A DNA stretch of 64,000 bases. Source: Bog-1198 sp963727045. GTDB taxonomy: Bacteria; Pseudomonadota; Gammaproteobacteria; Steroidobacterales; Steroidobacteraceae. Position 1 is the stretch's first letter; each line of letters opens with the position of its first letter. Under the pieces are notes generated by a model. It searched no databases, had not been told where the DNA came from, and saw only the letters and a program-made list of their open reading frames with translations. Below are positions 26,325 through 35,247 of the stretch, piece by piece. The translations under genes and the position numbers were made by a program. The stretch lies in assembly GCA_963727045.1 (NCBI GenBank), contig CAVSES010000001.1, positions 1,798,001 through 1,862,000 of the forward strand. Direction: 5' to 3'.

Positions 26325-28340
26325 ATGGCATTGCAGCCGAGCAGCCTCGTTTCGCCCGCCCCGAAGCCATTGACACACCCCAAATATCGACCGGATATCG
26401 ATGGTCTGAGGGCCATCGCAGTTCTTTCGGTCGTTTGGTTTCACGCATTTGCGTCGAGTCTCACCGGCGGGTTTATCGGCGTGGACGTCTTCTTCGTGAT
26501 TTCCGGCTTTCTCATTTCATCGATCATCTTCGAGAACCTGGAACATGCCAGTTTCAGTTTCACGACGTTTTACGGGCGTCGTATCAAGCGGATATTTCCG
26601 AGTCTTTTGATCGTACTCATCGCCTGCTATGGATTCGGCTGGTTCGTGCTGCTTGCGGATGAATACAAACAGCTCGGTAAACACGTCGCCGGCGGCGCCG
26701 GATTCATCTCGAACTACTTGTTATGGAGAGAAAGCGGCTACTTCGATGCAGCGGCGGATTCCAAACCGCTATTGCACCTATGGAGTCTGGCCATCGAAGA
26801 GCAATTCTATATATTCTGGCCGCTGCTTCTCGCCTTCGCGTGGAAGCGCCATGTCCGATTCTTGACGATGACCGCTTCTGTCGCGATCGCATCATTTGCC
26901 GCAAACATCTATCTTACAATTCGCGACCCGACGGCGGCATTCTATTTTCCGATCTCCCGCTTTTGGGAATTGATGATCGGCTGCGCACTCGCCTATATCA
27001 CTCTGCACAGACCTTCACTCATTCATCGGCACCGCGACGCGCAATCGATTGTCGGATTCTCATTGTTGATGGCGGGGGTGCTTCTCATCGACGAAGGACG
27101 CGCGTTTCCGGGCTGGTGGGCACTGCTGCCGACACTCGGTACATTCCTCATCATCTCGGGAGGTCCCGGTACGTGGCTCAACCATCATCTGCTGTCGAAT
27201 AAAATTCTCGTCTGGTTCGGGCTGATCAGCTACCCCCTGTATTTATGGCATTGGCCGCTGTTGTCCTTCGCGCGAATAGTCGAAGGCGATACACCTTCGA
27301 CCCCTTTGACGGTCATTGCCGTGTTGTTGGCGATCTTGCTGTCCTGGCTTACCTACGTGCTGTTGGAATTACCCATCCGACGGGGCGCGCACGGTCAAAC
27401 CAAGACGACTGCCTTGGTCATTTCGATGATTTGCGTGTTCGGTCTGGGAGTCCTCGGGTACAAGGAGCGGATCATTCCGAGGTATAAGAACCCTGCCCTT
27501 CAATCGGTCATTTCCACGGTCAATGAGTGGGAATATCTGGCCAACCTGAAGAAGAACAGCAAGTCGAGCAAAGGCATCTACTATATCGACAGTGCAAAGC
27601 CGGGTACCACCGTCTTTCTCGGAGATTCTCACGTCGCTCAATACGGCCCTCGCATAGGCAGCTTGCTGGCCGACAATGCTACGAGGGCAAACTCCGTCAT
27701 TTTCGTCATCGATGGCGGTTGCCTGCCGATTCCTGGAGTATTTGAAGACCACCCGATTCACGCAGGGTGCGACGAACTGCGTGCCAAGGGATTTGATCTG
27801 ATACGGCAGGAAGACGTCGAGACCATCGTGATCGGAGCCGACTGGAACGACTACTTTCTGGGGCAGACCCGGTATCCCAAGGAAAAACCCGTCGATTATG
27901 ATTACTATTTTCTGCATGACGGTAGAAAGGAATATTTCCGCCGTGGCGATGGCAAACAACTGACTTTGGCGGCACTTGAGCGCCTCCTGAGCATGATCGG
28001 CAGCAAGAAAAAGGTATATCTCTTGCTCGATAATCCTCAGGGAAACGATTTTGATCCACACCGGTATTTCAACACGGGTCGACTGGGCACCACCGCTGCC
28101 GTGGCGGCGCACGCCATTGCAACGGATCCAGCGCAGTTTGAGCTAAGACGGCAGATGATCGATTTGGCCGAACGCGCGGGTGTCGAGGTCATAGATCCGA
28201 TGACTAGCCTTTGCGACTCGGGAAATTGCGCGCGATTGACTCGCGATGGATTGCCGATTTACAAGGACAACAGCCACCTCAGCGCCTCCTGGGTGAAGGA
28301 CCATGCAGACTATTTGGATAAGACTGTGATCTCTCGCTAG
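26325..28340 (+). CDS. OafA-like acyltransferase with C-terminal SGNH domain
   Basis: About 671 residues. The N-terminal half is an acyltransferase-3 membrane domain of about ten helices, with the signature YRPDIDGLRAIAVLSVVWFH including the catalytic His. It is followed by IEEQFYIFWPLLL and SYPLYLWHWPLLS. The C-terminal half is a periplasmic SGNH domain with the Ser motif FLGDSHVAQYG and a C-terminal DNSHLS block carrying the Asp/His. Such proteins O-acetylate surface glycans. The ATG at 26325 is close to an AAGGAG sequence, and a TTG two codons later is also possible. It heads the plus-strand module. Confidence 0.87.
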   Translation: MALQPSSLVSPAPKPLTHPKYRPDIDGLRAIAVLSVVWFHAFASSLTGGFIGVDVFFVISGFLISSIIFENLEHASFSFTTFYGRRIKRIFPSLLIVLIACYGFGWFVLLADEYKQLGKHVAGGAGFISNYLLWRESGYFDAAADSKPLLHLWSLAIEEQFYIFWPLLLAFAWKRHVRFLTMTASVAIASFAANIYLTIRDPTAAFYFPISRFWELMIGCALAYITLHRPSLIHRHRDAQSIVGFSLLMAGVLLIDEGRAFPGWWALLPTLGTFLIISGGPGTWLNHHLLSNKILVWFGLISYPLYLWHWPLLSFARIVEGDTPSTPLTVIAVLLAILLSWLTYVLLELPIRRGAHGQTKTTALVISMICVFGLGVLGYKERIIPRYKNPALQSVISTVNEWEYLANLKKNSKSSKGIYYIDSAKPGTTVFLGDSHVAQYGPRIGSLLADNATRANSVIFVIDGGCLPIPGVFEDHPIHAGCDELRAKGFDLIRQEDVETIVIGADWNDYFLGQTRYPKEKPVDYDYYFLHDGRKEYFRRGDGKQLTLAALERLLSMIGSKKKVYLLLDNPQGNDFDPHRYFNTGRLGTTAAVAAHAIATDPAQFELRRQMIDLAERAGVEVIDPMTSLCDSGNCARLTRDGLPIYKDNSHLSASWVKDHADYLDKTVISR

Positions 28341-28464
28341 AAATTGACAGGGATTCGGGCTCCCCGGCACCGGGCGGCGGACCCGGGAATGCTACACTGT
28401 ATCTTCGCTTCGTGAGCCGTCAGAATACGGCCGCGAGCATGTAATTGAATTTTCGGGAACCCCT

Positions 28465-29424
28465 TTGAACCAAGCCTCCGGGCACCGTCTTGGCCCAATT
28501 ACCTATATCAGCGTTATTCTGGTCGCGGCGCTTTGCACCTATGCGTACACACTGCGCACACGATCGGCATTTGCGTGTCCGGCAAGCGGTTATAGCGCTG
28601 ACCGGTATCTCGCGTACTGCTCCGCCACCGAATACGGCGACTTCGACCATGGCGCGTTCTGGTTCGATCTGGTTCCGGGCGTGCGCGATAATCTGCAGTC
28701 CTCCGATGTACTGTTCCTCGGCAACAGCCGTGTGCAATTCGGTTTCTCCGCCGATCCCACCGATCATTGGCTTGCCGCTGCCGGCGCCAAGTTCTATCTG
28801 GTCGGATTTGCCTATTGGGAAAATGTCAATTTCGAGATCCCGCTGCTGAAAAAATGGACCCCGACGGCCAGGGTTTTCATCGTCAACGTGGACTCGTACT
28901 TCGTACCCGATCAAACCGAACCGGCCAAGGCAGTGATGCACGATCCTTCCGCGCTCGGCCGCTATCGTCGCAAGGGATTCTGGCAAGGCCCACATCGCTT
29001 TATTTGCGGGGAATTACCGAGCATTTGCGGGCACAACGAGTCTTTCTTTCGATCGGTCGCCACCGGCTACTATTTGCGCCAAGGCGGCGATGCGGGAGCG
29101 TACGCAGTCTCTGAGGATCCGCAGATCGATTCGACATCGCTGGAGTACAGCGTCGGCGCCGCGGAACGGTTGTTGCGCGTGCTCCCGGCCGCGCGGAGCT
29201 GCGTCCTGTTCACGATCGTACCGACCGTCGCCACGAAACGCGCGCAGGCCGAAGCCCTTGCACAAAGGGTGGGAGTCAAATTTGTCTCGCCGCAAGTCCC
29301 CGGGTTGACCACGTTCGATCATTCGCACCTCAATACCGACAGCGCAGCGCATTGGTCGGCGGCGTTTTTCCAACAGGCCGAACCGGATATACGTCGCTGC
29401 CTCGCGGCCCCGCAAACGCCATAA
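28465..29424 (+). CDS. SGNH-like membrane-anchored protein (AlgJ/AlgX-like role proposed)
   Basis: A 319-residue protein with one N-terminal transmembrane helix (ITYISVILVAALCTYAYTL) and a predicted periplasmic domain. The segment LFLGNSRVQFGFSAD looks like an SGNH block with Ser in GNSR. The C-terminal FDHSHLNTDSAAHWS would supply the Asp/His pair. This resembles the acetyl-handling partner proteins that accompany MBOAT O-acyltransferases in alginate-type systems, and an MBOAT is encoded three genes downstream. The TTG start is the first in frame. Overall similarity to a named family is weak, so the function is inference. Confidence 0.6.
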   Translation: MNQASGHRLGPITYISVILVAALCTYAYTLRTRSAFACPASGYSADRYLAYCSATEYGDFDHGAFWFDLVPGVRDNLQSSDVLFLGNSRVQFGFSADPTDHWLAAAGAKFYLVGFAYWENVNFEIPLLKKWTPTARVFIVNVDSYFVPDQTEPAKAVMHDPSALGRYRRKGFWQGPHRFICGELPSICGHNESFFRSVATGYYLRQGGDAGAYAVSEDPQIDSTSLEYSVGAAERLLRVLPAARSCVLFTIVPTVATKRAQAEALAQRVGVKFVSPQVPGLTTFDHSHLNTDSAAHWSAAFFQQAEPDIRRCLAAPQTP

Positions 29425-29428
29425 TTCC

Positions 29429-31309
29429 ATGATGCAGTGGCTTCCCGAAATTTCAGGATTCAGAGACAAGCTTCGTGATGCCGTTCGACTGCCTCCTGGC
29501 GAGGTTTTGGGTGCGTTGGCGGCATTGAGCCGACACCGCCTGAGCGCGCTGGAAACAGTGCAGATGGATCGTGCGCTGCAGCAAATTGGCACGCAGGGAC
29601 AGCCAACTCCCGTGCGCTTGGCGCTGCTCGGCGCCTCGACCGTTGACCATTTGATCCCCGGAATCCGGGTGGCGGGCTTGCGCCATGGCCTTGGGATCCA
29701 CACCCATCTGGGGTCTTACGGGCAATATCGTCAGGATCTCTGTGCACCAAACGCCGCTCTGCGCGAATTCAGCCCCCAATACATCGTACTGTCGCTGACG
29801 GCGCGAGAATTCATCGCACCGATCACCCTCGGCAGTACCAGCGAGGAAGCAGAACGCGCCTTGAAGAGCGCCGTGGATGATCTGCAGGGGCTTTGGGCGC
29901 GCGCACGCGAAACATTCGGCGCCACCGTGATCCAACAGACGTTCCTCGATACCGCGGCACCCTTGTTCGGTAGTTTGGAGCGTCGGGTACCCGGTTCCCC
30001 GGCACGGCTCGTACGGCGCCTGAACGAGCTCGTGATCGAAGCGGCGGCACACGCCCAAGTGCACATATTCGATCTTGCCCTCGCGGCCGAGCGCAGCGGC
30101 CTCGATCGTTGGTTCGAGCGCAAGCTCTGGCTGCAGGCGAAGATGCAGATTGCCCCCCAAGCGGTCCCGGAATACGGGGAACGTTTGGTGCGATTTGTGG
30201 CGGCGCAACGCGGATTATCGAAGAAATGCCTCGTCCTCGACCTCGACAACACTTTATGGGGCGGCGTCATCGGTGATGACGGCACCAAAGGCATTCTCCT
30301 AGGGGAAGGCACAGCGCGAGGCGAGGCGCACCTTGCACTGCAGCACTATGCAAGGGATTTGAAGGAGCGCGGCGTCGTGCTCGCGGTGTGCTCGAAGAAC
30401 GACCCGGATATCGCGAGCAGCGCGGTCGAAGAGCACCCGGAAATGATTCTGCGCCTCAAGGATTTCGCCTGTTTTGCCGCCAATTGGCAGCCGAAGCCCG
30501 AGAACCTTCGCATGATTGCGGCGAAACTCAACATCGGAATCGACAGCTTGGTGTTCGTCGACGACAACCCGGCGGAACGTGCGGCGGTGCGCGAAGCGCT
30601 GCCCATGGTCGCGGTCCCGGAACTGCCGGAAGACGCCGCCGGATATGTCGAATGCATCGCGCAGGCCGGATACTTCGAGACCTCCGCGTTCACGTCGGAC
30701 GATCGCGAGCGCGCGCAGCGATATACTGAAAACCTGATTCGTGAGGCGGACCGAAGCTCGGCGCACGATCTGAATGACTTCCTCGCCGGCCTGAACATGT
30801 CCACCGTGTATGGCCCGGTCCAAGAAGTTGATATCCCGAGAGTCGCGCAACTCATCAACAAGACCAATCAATTCAATCCGACCACGCAGCGGTATTCGCT
30901 GGAACAAGTCACGGAGTTCTGCAAGGATGGCACCCACACCGTCCTGCAGTTCCGTCTCGTCGACCGATTCGGCGACAACGGTCTGGTCAGCGCCATGATC
31001 ATGCGGCCGGCCGGCCCGCAACAGGACGTCCTCGACATCGACACGTGGGTGATGAGCTGCCGCGTTTTCGGGCGCGAGCTCGAGTGCGAAGTCATGAACA
31101 TCGCCGTTGAAAAGGCTCGCGAGCGCGGCGCCAGCGTGTTGCGCGGCAAGTACATCCCCAGTGCAAAGAACGCCGTGGTCCAGGATCTGTACGAGCGCCT
31201 CGGCTTCGCGCGGATCGACTCCGGCGACGGCGAGACCCAACTGTGGCAGCTTCAACTCGATTCCTATCATCCCCAACCCACTCAAATCCGACGGACACCG
31301 CAGCCATGA
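29429..31309 (+). CDS. FkbH-like HAD-superfamily protein
   Basis: A 626-residue FkbH/HAD-IIIC protein. An N-terminal SGNH-like domain (LALLGASTVDHLIPG at about 64-78) precedes the HAD domain, which has the catalytic motif DLDNTLWGG at 271-279. A C-terminal GNAT-like region (about 440-610) contains NQFNPTTQRYS and FGRELECEVMN. Characterised FkbH proteins take 1,3-bisphosphoglycerate and load a glyceryl unit on an acyl carrier protein. The next gene, overlapping by four bases (ATGA), encodes exactly such a carrier, which supports that role. The glyceryl (or similar three-carbon) group would then be available to the MBOAT. Family call is firm; the pathway is inferred. Confidence 0.88.
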   Translation: MMQWLPEISGFRDKLRDAVRLPPGEVLGALAALSRHRLSALETVQMDRALQQIGTQGQPTPVRLALLGASTVDHLIPGIRVAGLRHGLGIHTHLGSYGQYRQDLCAPNAALREFSPQYIVLSLTAREFIAPITLGSTSEEAERALKSAVDDLQGLWARARETFGATVIQQTFLDTAAPLFGSLERRVPGSPARLVRRLNELVIEAAAHAQVHIFDLALAAERSGLDRWFERKLWLQAKMQIAPQAVPEYGERLVRFVAAQRGLSKKCLVLDLDNTLWGGVIGDDGTKGILLGEGTARGEAHLALQHYARDLKERGVVLAVCSKNDPDIASSAVEEHPEMILRLKDFACFAANWQPKPENLRMIAAKLNIGIDSLVFVDDNPAERAAVREALPMVAVPELPEDAAGYVECIAQAGYFETSAFTSDDRERAQRYTENLIREADRSSAHDLNDFLAGLNMSTVYGPVQEVDIPRVAQLINKTNQFNPTTQRYSLEQVTEFCKDGTHTVLQFRLVDRFGDNGLVSAMIMRPAGPQQDVLDIDTWVMSCRVFGRELECEVMNIAVEKARERGASVLRGKYIPSAKNAVVQDLYERLGFARIDSGDGETQLWQLQLDSYHPQPTQIRRTPQP

Positions 31310-31554
31310 CAACAGATTCGGAGATCCTTTCCAGCATGAGCCGCACGCTCGCCGATCTACTGGGCGAGGATTCAATCGTACTGACGGCCGCCACTCGCCG
31401 CAGCGATGTCGATGGCTGGGATTCATTCACGTATATCAGTTTCATTGCCGCGATCGAGATGGAGTTCGGCGTCAAATTCGGCGTCGCGGACGTCGAATCA
31501 TTCGAAGACGTGGGGGCCATCGTGCGCCGCCTCAAAGCCCTGTCCGGCAGATGA
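31306..31554 (+). CDS. Acyl carrier protein
   Basis: An 82-residue acyl carrier protein. The phosphopantetheine attachment site is Ser40 in DGWDSFTYISF. The protein has the usual four-helix pattern and high acidity. The ATG overlaps the fkbH-like stop as ATGA, which fixes the start over an upstream in-frame one. It should carry the acyl group loaded by the FkbH-like protein and deliver it to the MBOAT protein encoded 10 bases downstream. A phosphopantetheinyl transferase must be supplied from elsewhere in the genome. Confidence 0.87.
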   Translation: MTTDSEILSSMSRTLADLLGEDSIVLTAATRRSDVDGWDSFTYISFIAAIEMEFGVKFGVADVESFEDVGAIVRRLKALSGR

Positions 31555-31564
31555 ACCAGCGCCG

Positions 31565-33190
31565 ATGCTGTTCAATTCATACGAGTTCGTCTTTTTCTTC
31601 CTGCCGATCACCGCGATCGTCTTCTATCTGTTTGGAAGGCGGTCCAAATCGCTCGCGATCGGCTGGTTGATACTCGCCTCACTGGCGTTCTACGCGTGGT
31701 GGCGGCCGTTGAACGTCGCATTGATCGCGCCGTCGATACTGATCAACTACGGATTGGCGCGCCTGTTGCTGCGCTATGGAAGCGAGCAGAAGGCCCGCGC
31801 CGTGCGCCTGGTACTCGTTGCGGGAATCGCCTTCAACGTGATGTTTCTCGGGTATTTCAAGTACGCGAATTTTCTGGTGGGCGCGGTCAACGACATTGCA
31901 GGCACGGGTTACGTTCTCGAGCACATCATTCTGCCGCTCGGTATTTCGTTCATCACGTTTCAAAAGATCGCATTCCTGGTGGATGTTGCCGCCGGACGAG
32001 TCAAGCAATTCACGCTGCGCGACTACTGCCTGTTCGTGCTGTTTTTCCCCCAACTCATTGCCGGCCCCATCGTTCACTATCGCGAGGTGATGCCGCAATT
32101 CCATGCCGCATCCTGTCGATTCGATGCATCGACAGCCAGCGTCGGGCTCACGCTGTTCTTTGCGGGTTTGTTCAAGAAGGTGGTTCTGGCGGACGGCATT
32201 TCGCCGATGGTGTCGGCGATCTACGCGGATGCCGCAGGTGGCCATCCGATCAGCATGGCCTACGCCTGGATGGCTGCGATCGGTTTTACGCTGCAAATCT
32301 ACTTCGACTTCTCCGGATACTCGGATATGGCCATTGGCATCGCGCGGCTCTTCGGCGTCACCCTGCCGGCCAATTTCAATTCGCCGCTGCGCGCAAGCAG
32401 CATCATCGATTTCTGGCTGCGCTGGCACTTGACGCTTACGCGCTTTTTGACGGCGTACATCTACAATCCATTGAGCCTGTGGATCACCCGGCGCCGGATG
32501 GCCAGAGGCTTGAGAGGCGTGGGCGGCCGCAATACCCCACCGGGTGCATTTGTGACCGTGCTGATGCTTCCAACATTGGTCACGATGTGTATTTCAGGGC
32601 TTTGGCACGGCGCCGGCTACACCTTCATCTTCTGGGGATTCTTGCATGGGATCTTCCTCACCATCAATCATCTGTGGATACTGCTGACGCGCCGCTATTG
32701 GCCGAATCGCCAGCGCTACGATTTCCTGCTGAATCCCGCGTCGTTCCTTCTCACCTTCATCGCCGTCGTCGGCGCGATGGTGTTCTTCAAGTCCGACAGC
32801 ATGAAATCCGCATGGAATGTATTCGCCGGGATGATCGGTCGACACGGTCTCGCGATGCCGGCGGCGACCCTGGGGCATCTCGGACGCTTCGCCGGCGTGG
32901 CCCATGCGCTCTCGGTGCAGGTCGCGCCGCCCGACCCGCAGTTCATGACGCTTGCCCGCTGGATCGCCGGCCTGCTCGCCGTGGCATGGTTTTGTCCGAA
33001 TACGCTGCAGATTCTGTCGGCCGCGGCGCCGGCGACGGGGGTCGACCTGCAACAGCCCTATAAGCATGGTCCGGCCCTTCACTTGCGATGGAGCATGTCC
33101 TTCGGCTGGTTGCTTGCGGTTGCGGCAACCACCGTCGTCGCGGTGCTGCACCTGGGCGGCGTCAGCGAATTTCTTTACTGGCAGTTCTAG
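31565..33190 (+). CDS. MBOAT-family O-acyltransferase (AlgI-like)
   Basis: A 541-residue polytopic membrane protein with about ten to twelve helices. It starts MLFNSYEFVFFFLPITAIVF, the typical AlgI/DltB-like N-terminus. The family blocks are FFPQLIAGPIVHYREVMPQF, FDFSGYSDMAIGIARLFG and ISGLWHGAGYTFIFWG, the last carrying the conserved active-site His of MBOAT enzymes. It should move an acyl group across the inner membrane onto a polysaccharide in the periplasm. The operon places a carrier protein and its loading enzyme just upstream, suggesting a donor other than acetyl-CoA. Its stop codon overlaps that of the convergent gene (CTAG). Confidence 0.9.
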   Translation: MLFNSYEFVFFFLPITAIVFYLFGRRSKSLAIGWLILASLAFYAWWRPLNVALIAPSILINYGLARLLLRYGSEQKARAVRLVLVAGIAFNVMFLGYFKYANFLVGAVNDIAGTGYVLEHIILPLGISFITFQKIAFLVDVAAGRVKQFTLRDYCLFVLFFPQLIAGPIVHYREVMPQFHAASCRFDASTASVGLTLFFAGLFKKVVLADGISPMVSAIYADAAGGHPISMAYAWMAAIGFTLQIYFDFSGYSDMAIGIARLFGVTLPANFNSPLRASSIIDFWLRWHLTLTRFLTAYIYNPLSLWITRRRMARGLRGVGGRNTPPGAFVTVLMLPTLVTMCISGLWHGAGYTFIFWGFLHGIFLTINHLWILLTRRYWPNRQRYDFLLNPASFLLTFIAVVGAMVFFKSDSMKSAWNVFAGMIGRHGLAMPAATLGHLGRFAGVAHALSVQVAPPDPQFMTLARWIAGLLAVAWFCPNTLQILSAAAPATGVDLQQPYKHGPALHLRWSMSFGWLLAVAATTVVAVLHLGGVSEFLYWQF

Positions 33191-35224
33191 CGGTCCCTCA
33201 CGAAAATGTCGTCGAGATAACGCACCTGATCGCGCACGAAGATTGGATTCAGGTGAGAACTGTCCCTATACATGGGCAAACCATCGGCGGTAACCAAAGG
33301 GCACCGCGCGCGATCGCATAATAGGGCGATCGGATCGATCACACGAGCGCCGGTGCGCGCCGCGATCGCCTTGAGTCTATCCACGATCGGACTGATCGCA
33401 GCAATGAACTCCGGTGCCGAAACATACGGTTCCCGGATGCGGAAGCTGAAATCCGTCTCGCTGCGCTCGATCATTCGAATCGGCGAAAAGATCCTCCCCG
33501 TCGGGCTCGGAAGAACGAGGTAAACCCTCTTCCCCGCCGCGCAAAAGTGCAAGACCATCCGCTCAAATCCGGCGAGCGCCTCATCCGTGGCCTTCGAACC
33601 CAACTGTCCCCGCAAATCACCGCGCGTTCCATCGTGTTCGTAGTAATACGTCCAGATTTCGGCGGGACCCATCGCAATGAAGTATCCGATCCAATCCGCC
33701 GCGATGACTATGGTGTCAATCGCAGGGTCTTCCGCCAACTTGATGTTCCTCTCGACCAGCCCGTTGCACCAGGGAAGATGATTCTCGCGCACGAACGGGA
33801 TCGGTGGACAGCCGCCGTGAGTCGCGTAGATGATCCTTTTCGCCTGCAGCGGATGTTGCATCAACAGCCAGTCGATTCGCGGATAGTATTGCTCCATCTC
33901 GCTGTCGCCCAAAAGCAAAATGGCGGGATCGTTCCTGCCTTGCGCCCGGATCGGGGCCTCCCCGTCGGTCAGTTGTTGAAGATTCGGCCCGGGAAAGGCC
34001 ATCGCGTTTCGCGCCGTGATGATCTTATCGAGACCATATGACGCCGACCTCGGCGCGATCCGGTCCGAGAACCCCAGCAATCCGATGATTGCGATCGCCG
34101 ACATGCCGGCCATCAGCGCAAGCGATGGCCGCAGCCGCACCCGACTGGTGCGGATCGGCAGTTCCACGTATCGGTACGTGAGCCAGGCCAAGCCCACTGC
34201 AACGACCAGCGTGACCAGGCTCCTCCCCGCAGATATGCCGCTGGGACTCAATATCCGTTGGAAGGACAACAGAGGCCAATGCCAGAGATAGAGTGGATAG
34301 CTGATGAGGCCGATCCAGACCATGAGCCGATTTCCAAGCACGTGGGTATTGATCCAGCTTCGATTGCCGGCGGCTATGAGCAAGCACGTCCCAACCGTCG
34401 GCAATGCCGCAAGCCAACCGGGAAATTGATCGCTCTTGGTCAACAAAACGAGCGCCAGGACGAGAAGCGTCAGGCCACAGAAAGCCATCCGGTTCTGGTT
34501 CGAGGGCGATGCGCCGCCGGCCAGAAAAGTTGAAAGTCCCCCGGATCGCGGCATTTGTTCGCTTGATGCCCAGCACCTGGGCATAAGCCAGCAAAGCGCC
34601 CAGAGAAAGCTCCCAGAATCTCGTCACCGGCAGGTAGAACGTTCTAACCTCATGGTCCCTGACCCAGTAGAGATTCAGCGCGAAGGACCCCACGGTGATC
34701 GCCCCGATCGCCGCCAGCGGACTTCGCCGTGCTTTGGCCAGCAAGAAGAACAGCAGCGGCCAGATCAGGTAGAACTGCTCCTCGATGCCCAGCGACCACA
34801 AGTGCAGCAGCGGCTTCAGGTCGCTCGCGGGGTCGAAGTAGCCGGCTTCCTTCCAAAGGATGATATTGGACAGAAAGCCCGCACCCGCGGCGACATGCTT
34901 GCCCAGGCGTTCGTATTCGTCCGTGAACAGAGAAAACCAGCCGACCGTGCTCACGGTGAACAATACGAGCAGCAGAGCGGGAAAGATGCGCTTGACGCGG
35001 CGGGCGTAGAAGTCCCCGAAGCTGAACGTGCCGCGGTCAATGCCCCCCAGAATGATGCCCGAAATCAGGAACCCGGAGATGACGAAGAATATGTCGACGC
35101 CGATGAAGCCGCCGGGCAGCCATGCGGAATTCGCGTGGTAGAAAAGCACCGACGTGACGGCGATCGCCCTCAGTCCGTCGATGTCGCGGCGGTGGTTCAT
35201 GGGCACGGCATTGACGGCGTCCAT
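33187..35224 (-). CDS. OafA-like acyltransferase with SGNH domain, frameshifted
   Basis: A homologue of the 26325-28340 protein, about 680 residues once joined. The first part (35224 to about 34540) has MNHRRDIDGLRAIAVTSVLF with the catalytic His and GIEEQFYLIWPLLF. The second part, in another frame, runs from about 34540 to 33187 with SYPLYLWHWPLLSFQR, the Ser motif LLGDSEMEQYY and the closing DSSHLNP. The shift lies at or near a run of five C at 34538-34542, a usual place for an indel error. The start at 35224 lies 23 bases past the upstream gene's stop. It probably O-acylates the polysaccharide. Confidence 0.75.
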
Positions 35225-35247
35225 TCCCGAACGCACAGAGTACTCGG

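Noticed and set aside
34530..34550. Programmed ribosomal frameshifting at the C5 run in the acyltransferase gene
   Set aside because: Many unrelated genes in the same half of the window also show shifts, so sequence error is the simpler explanation.
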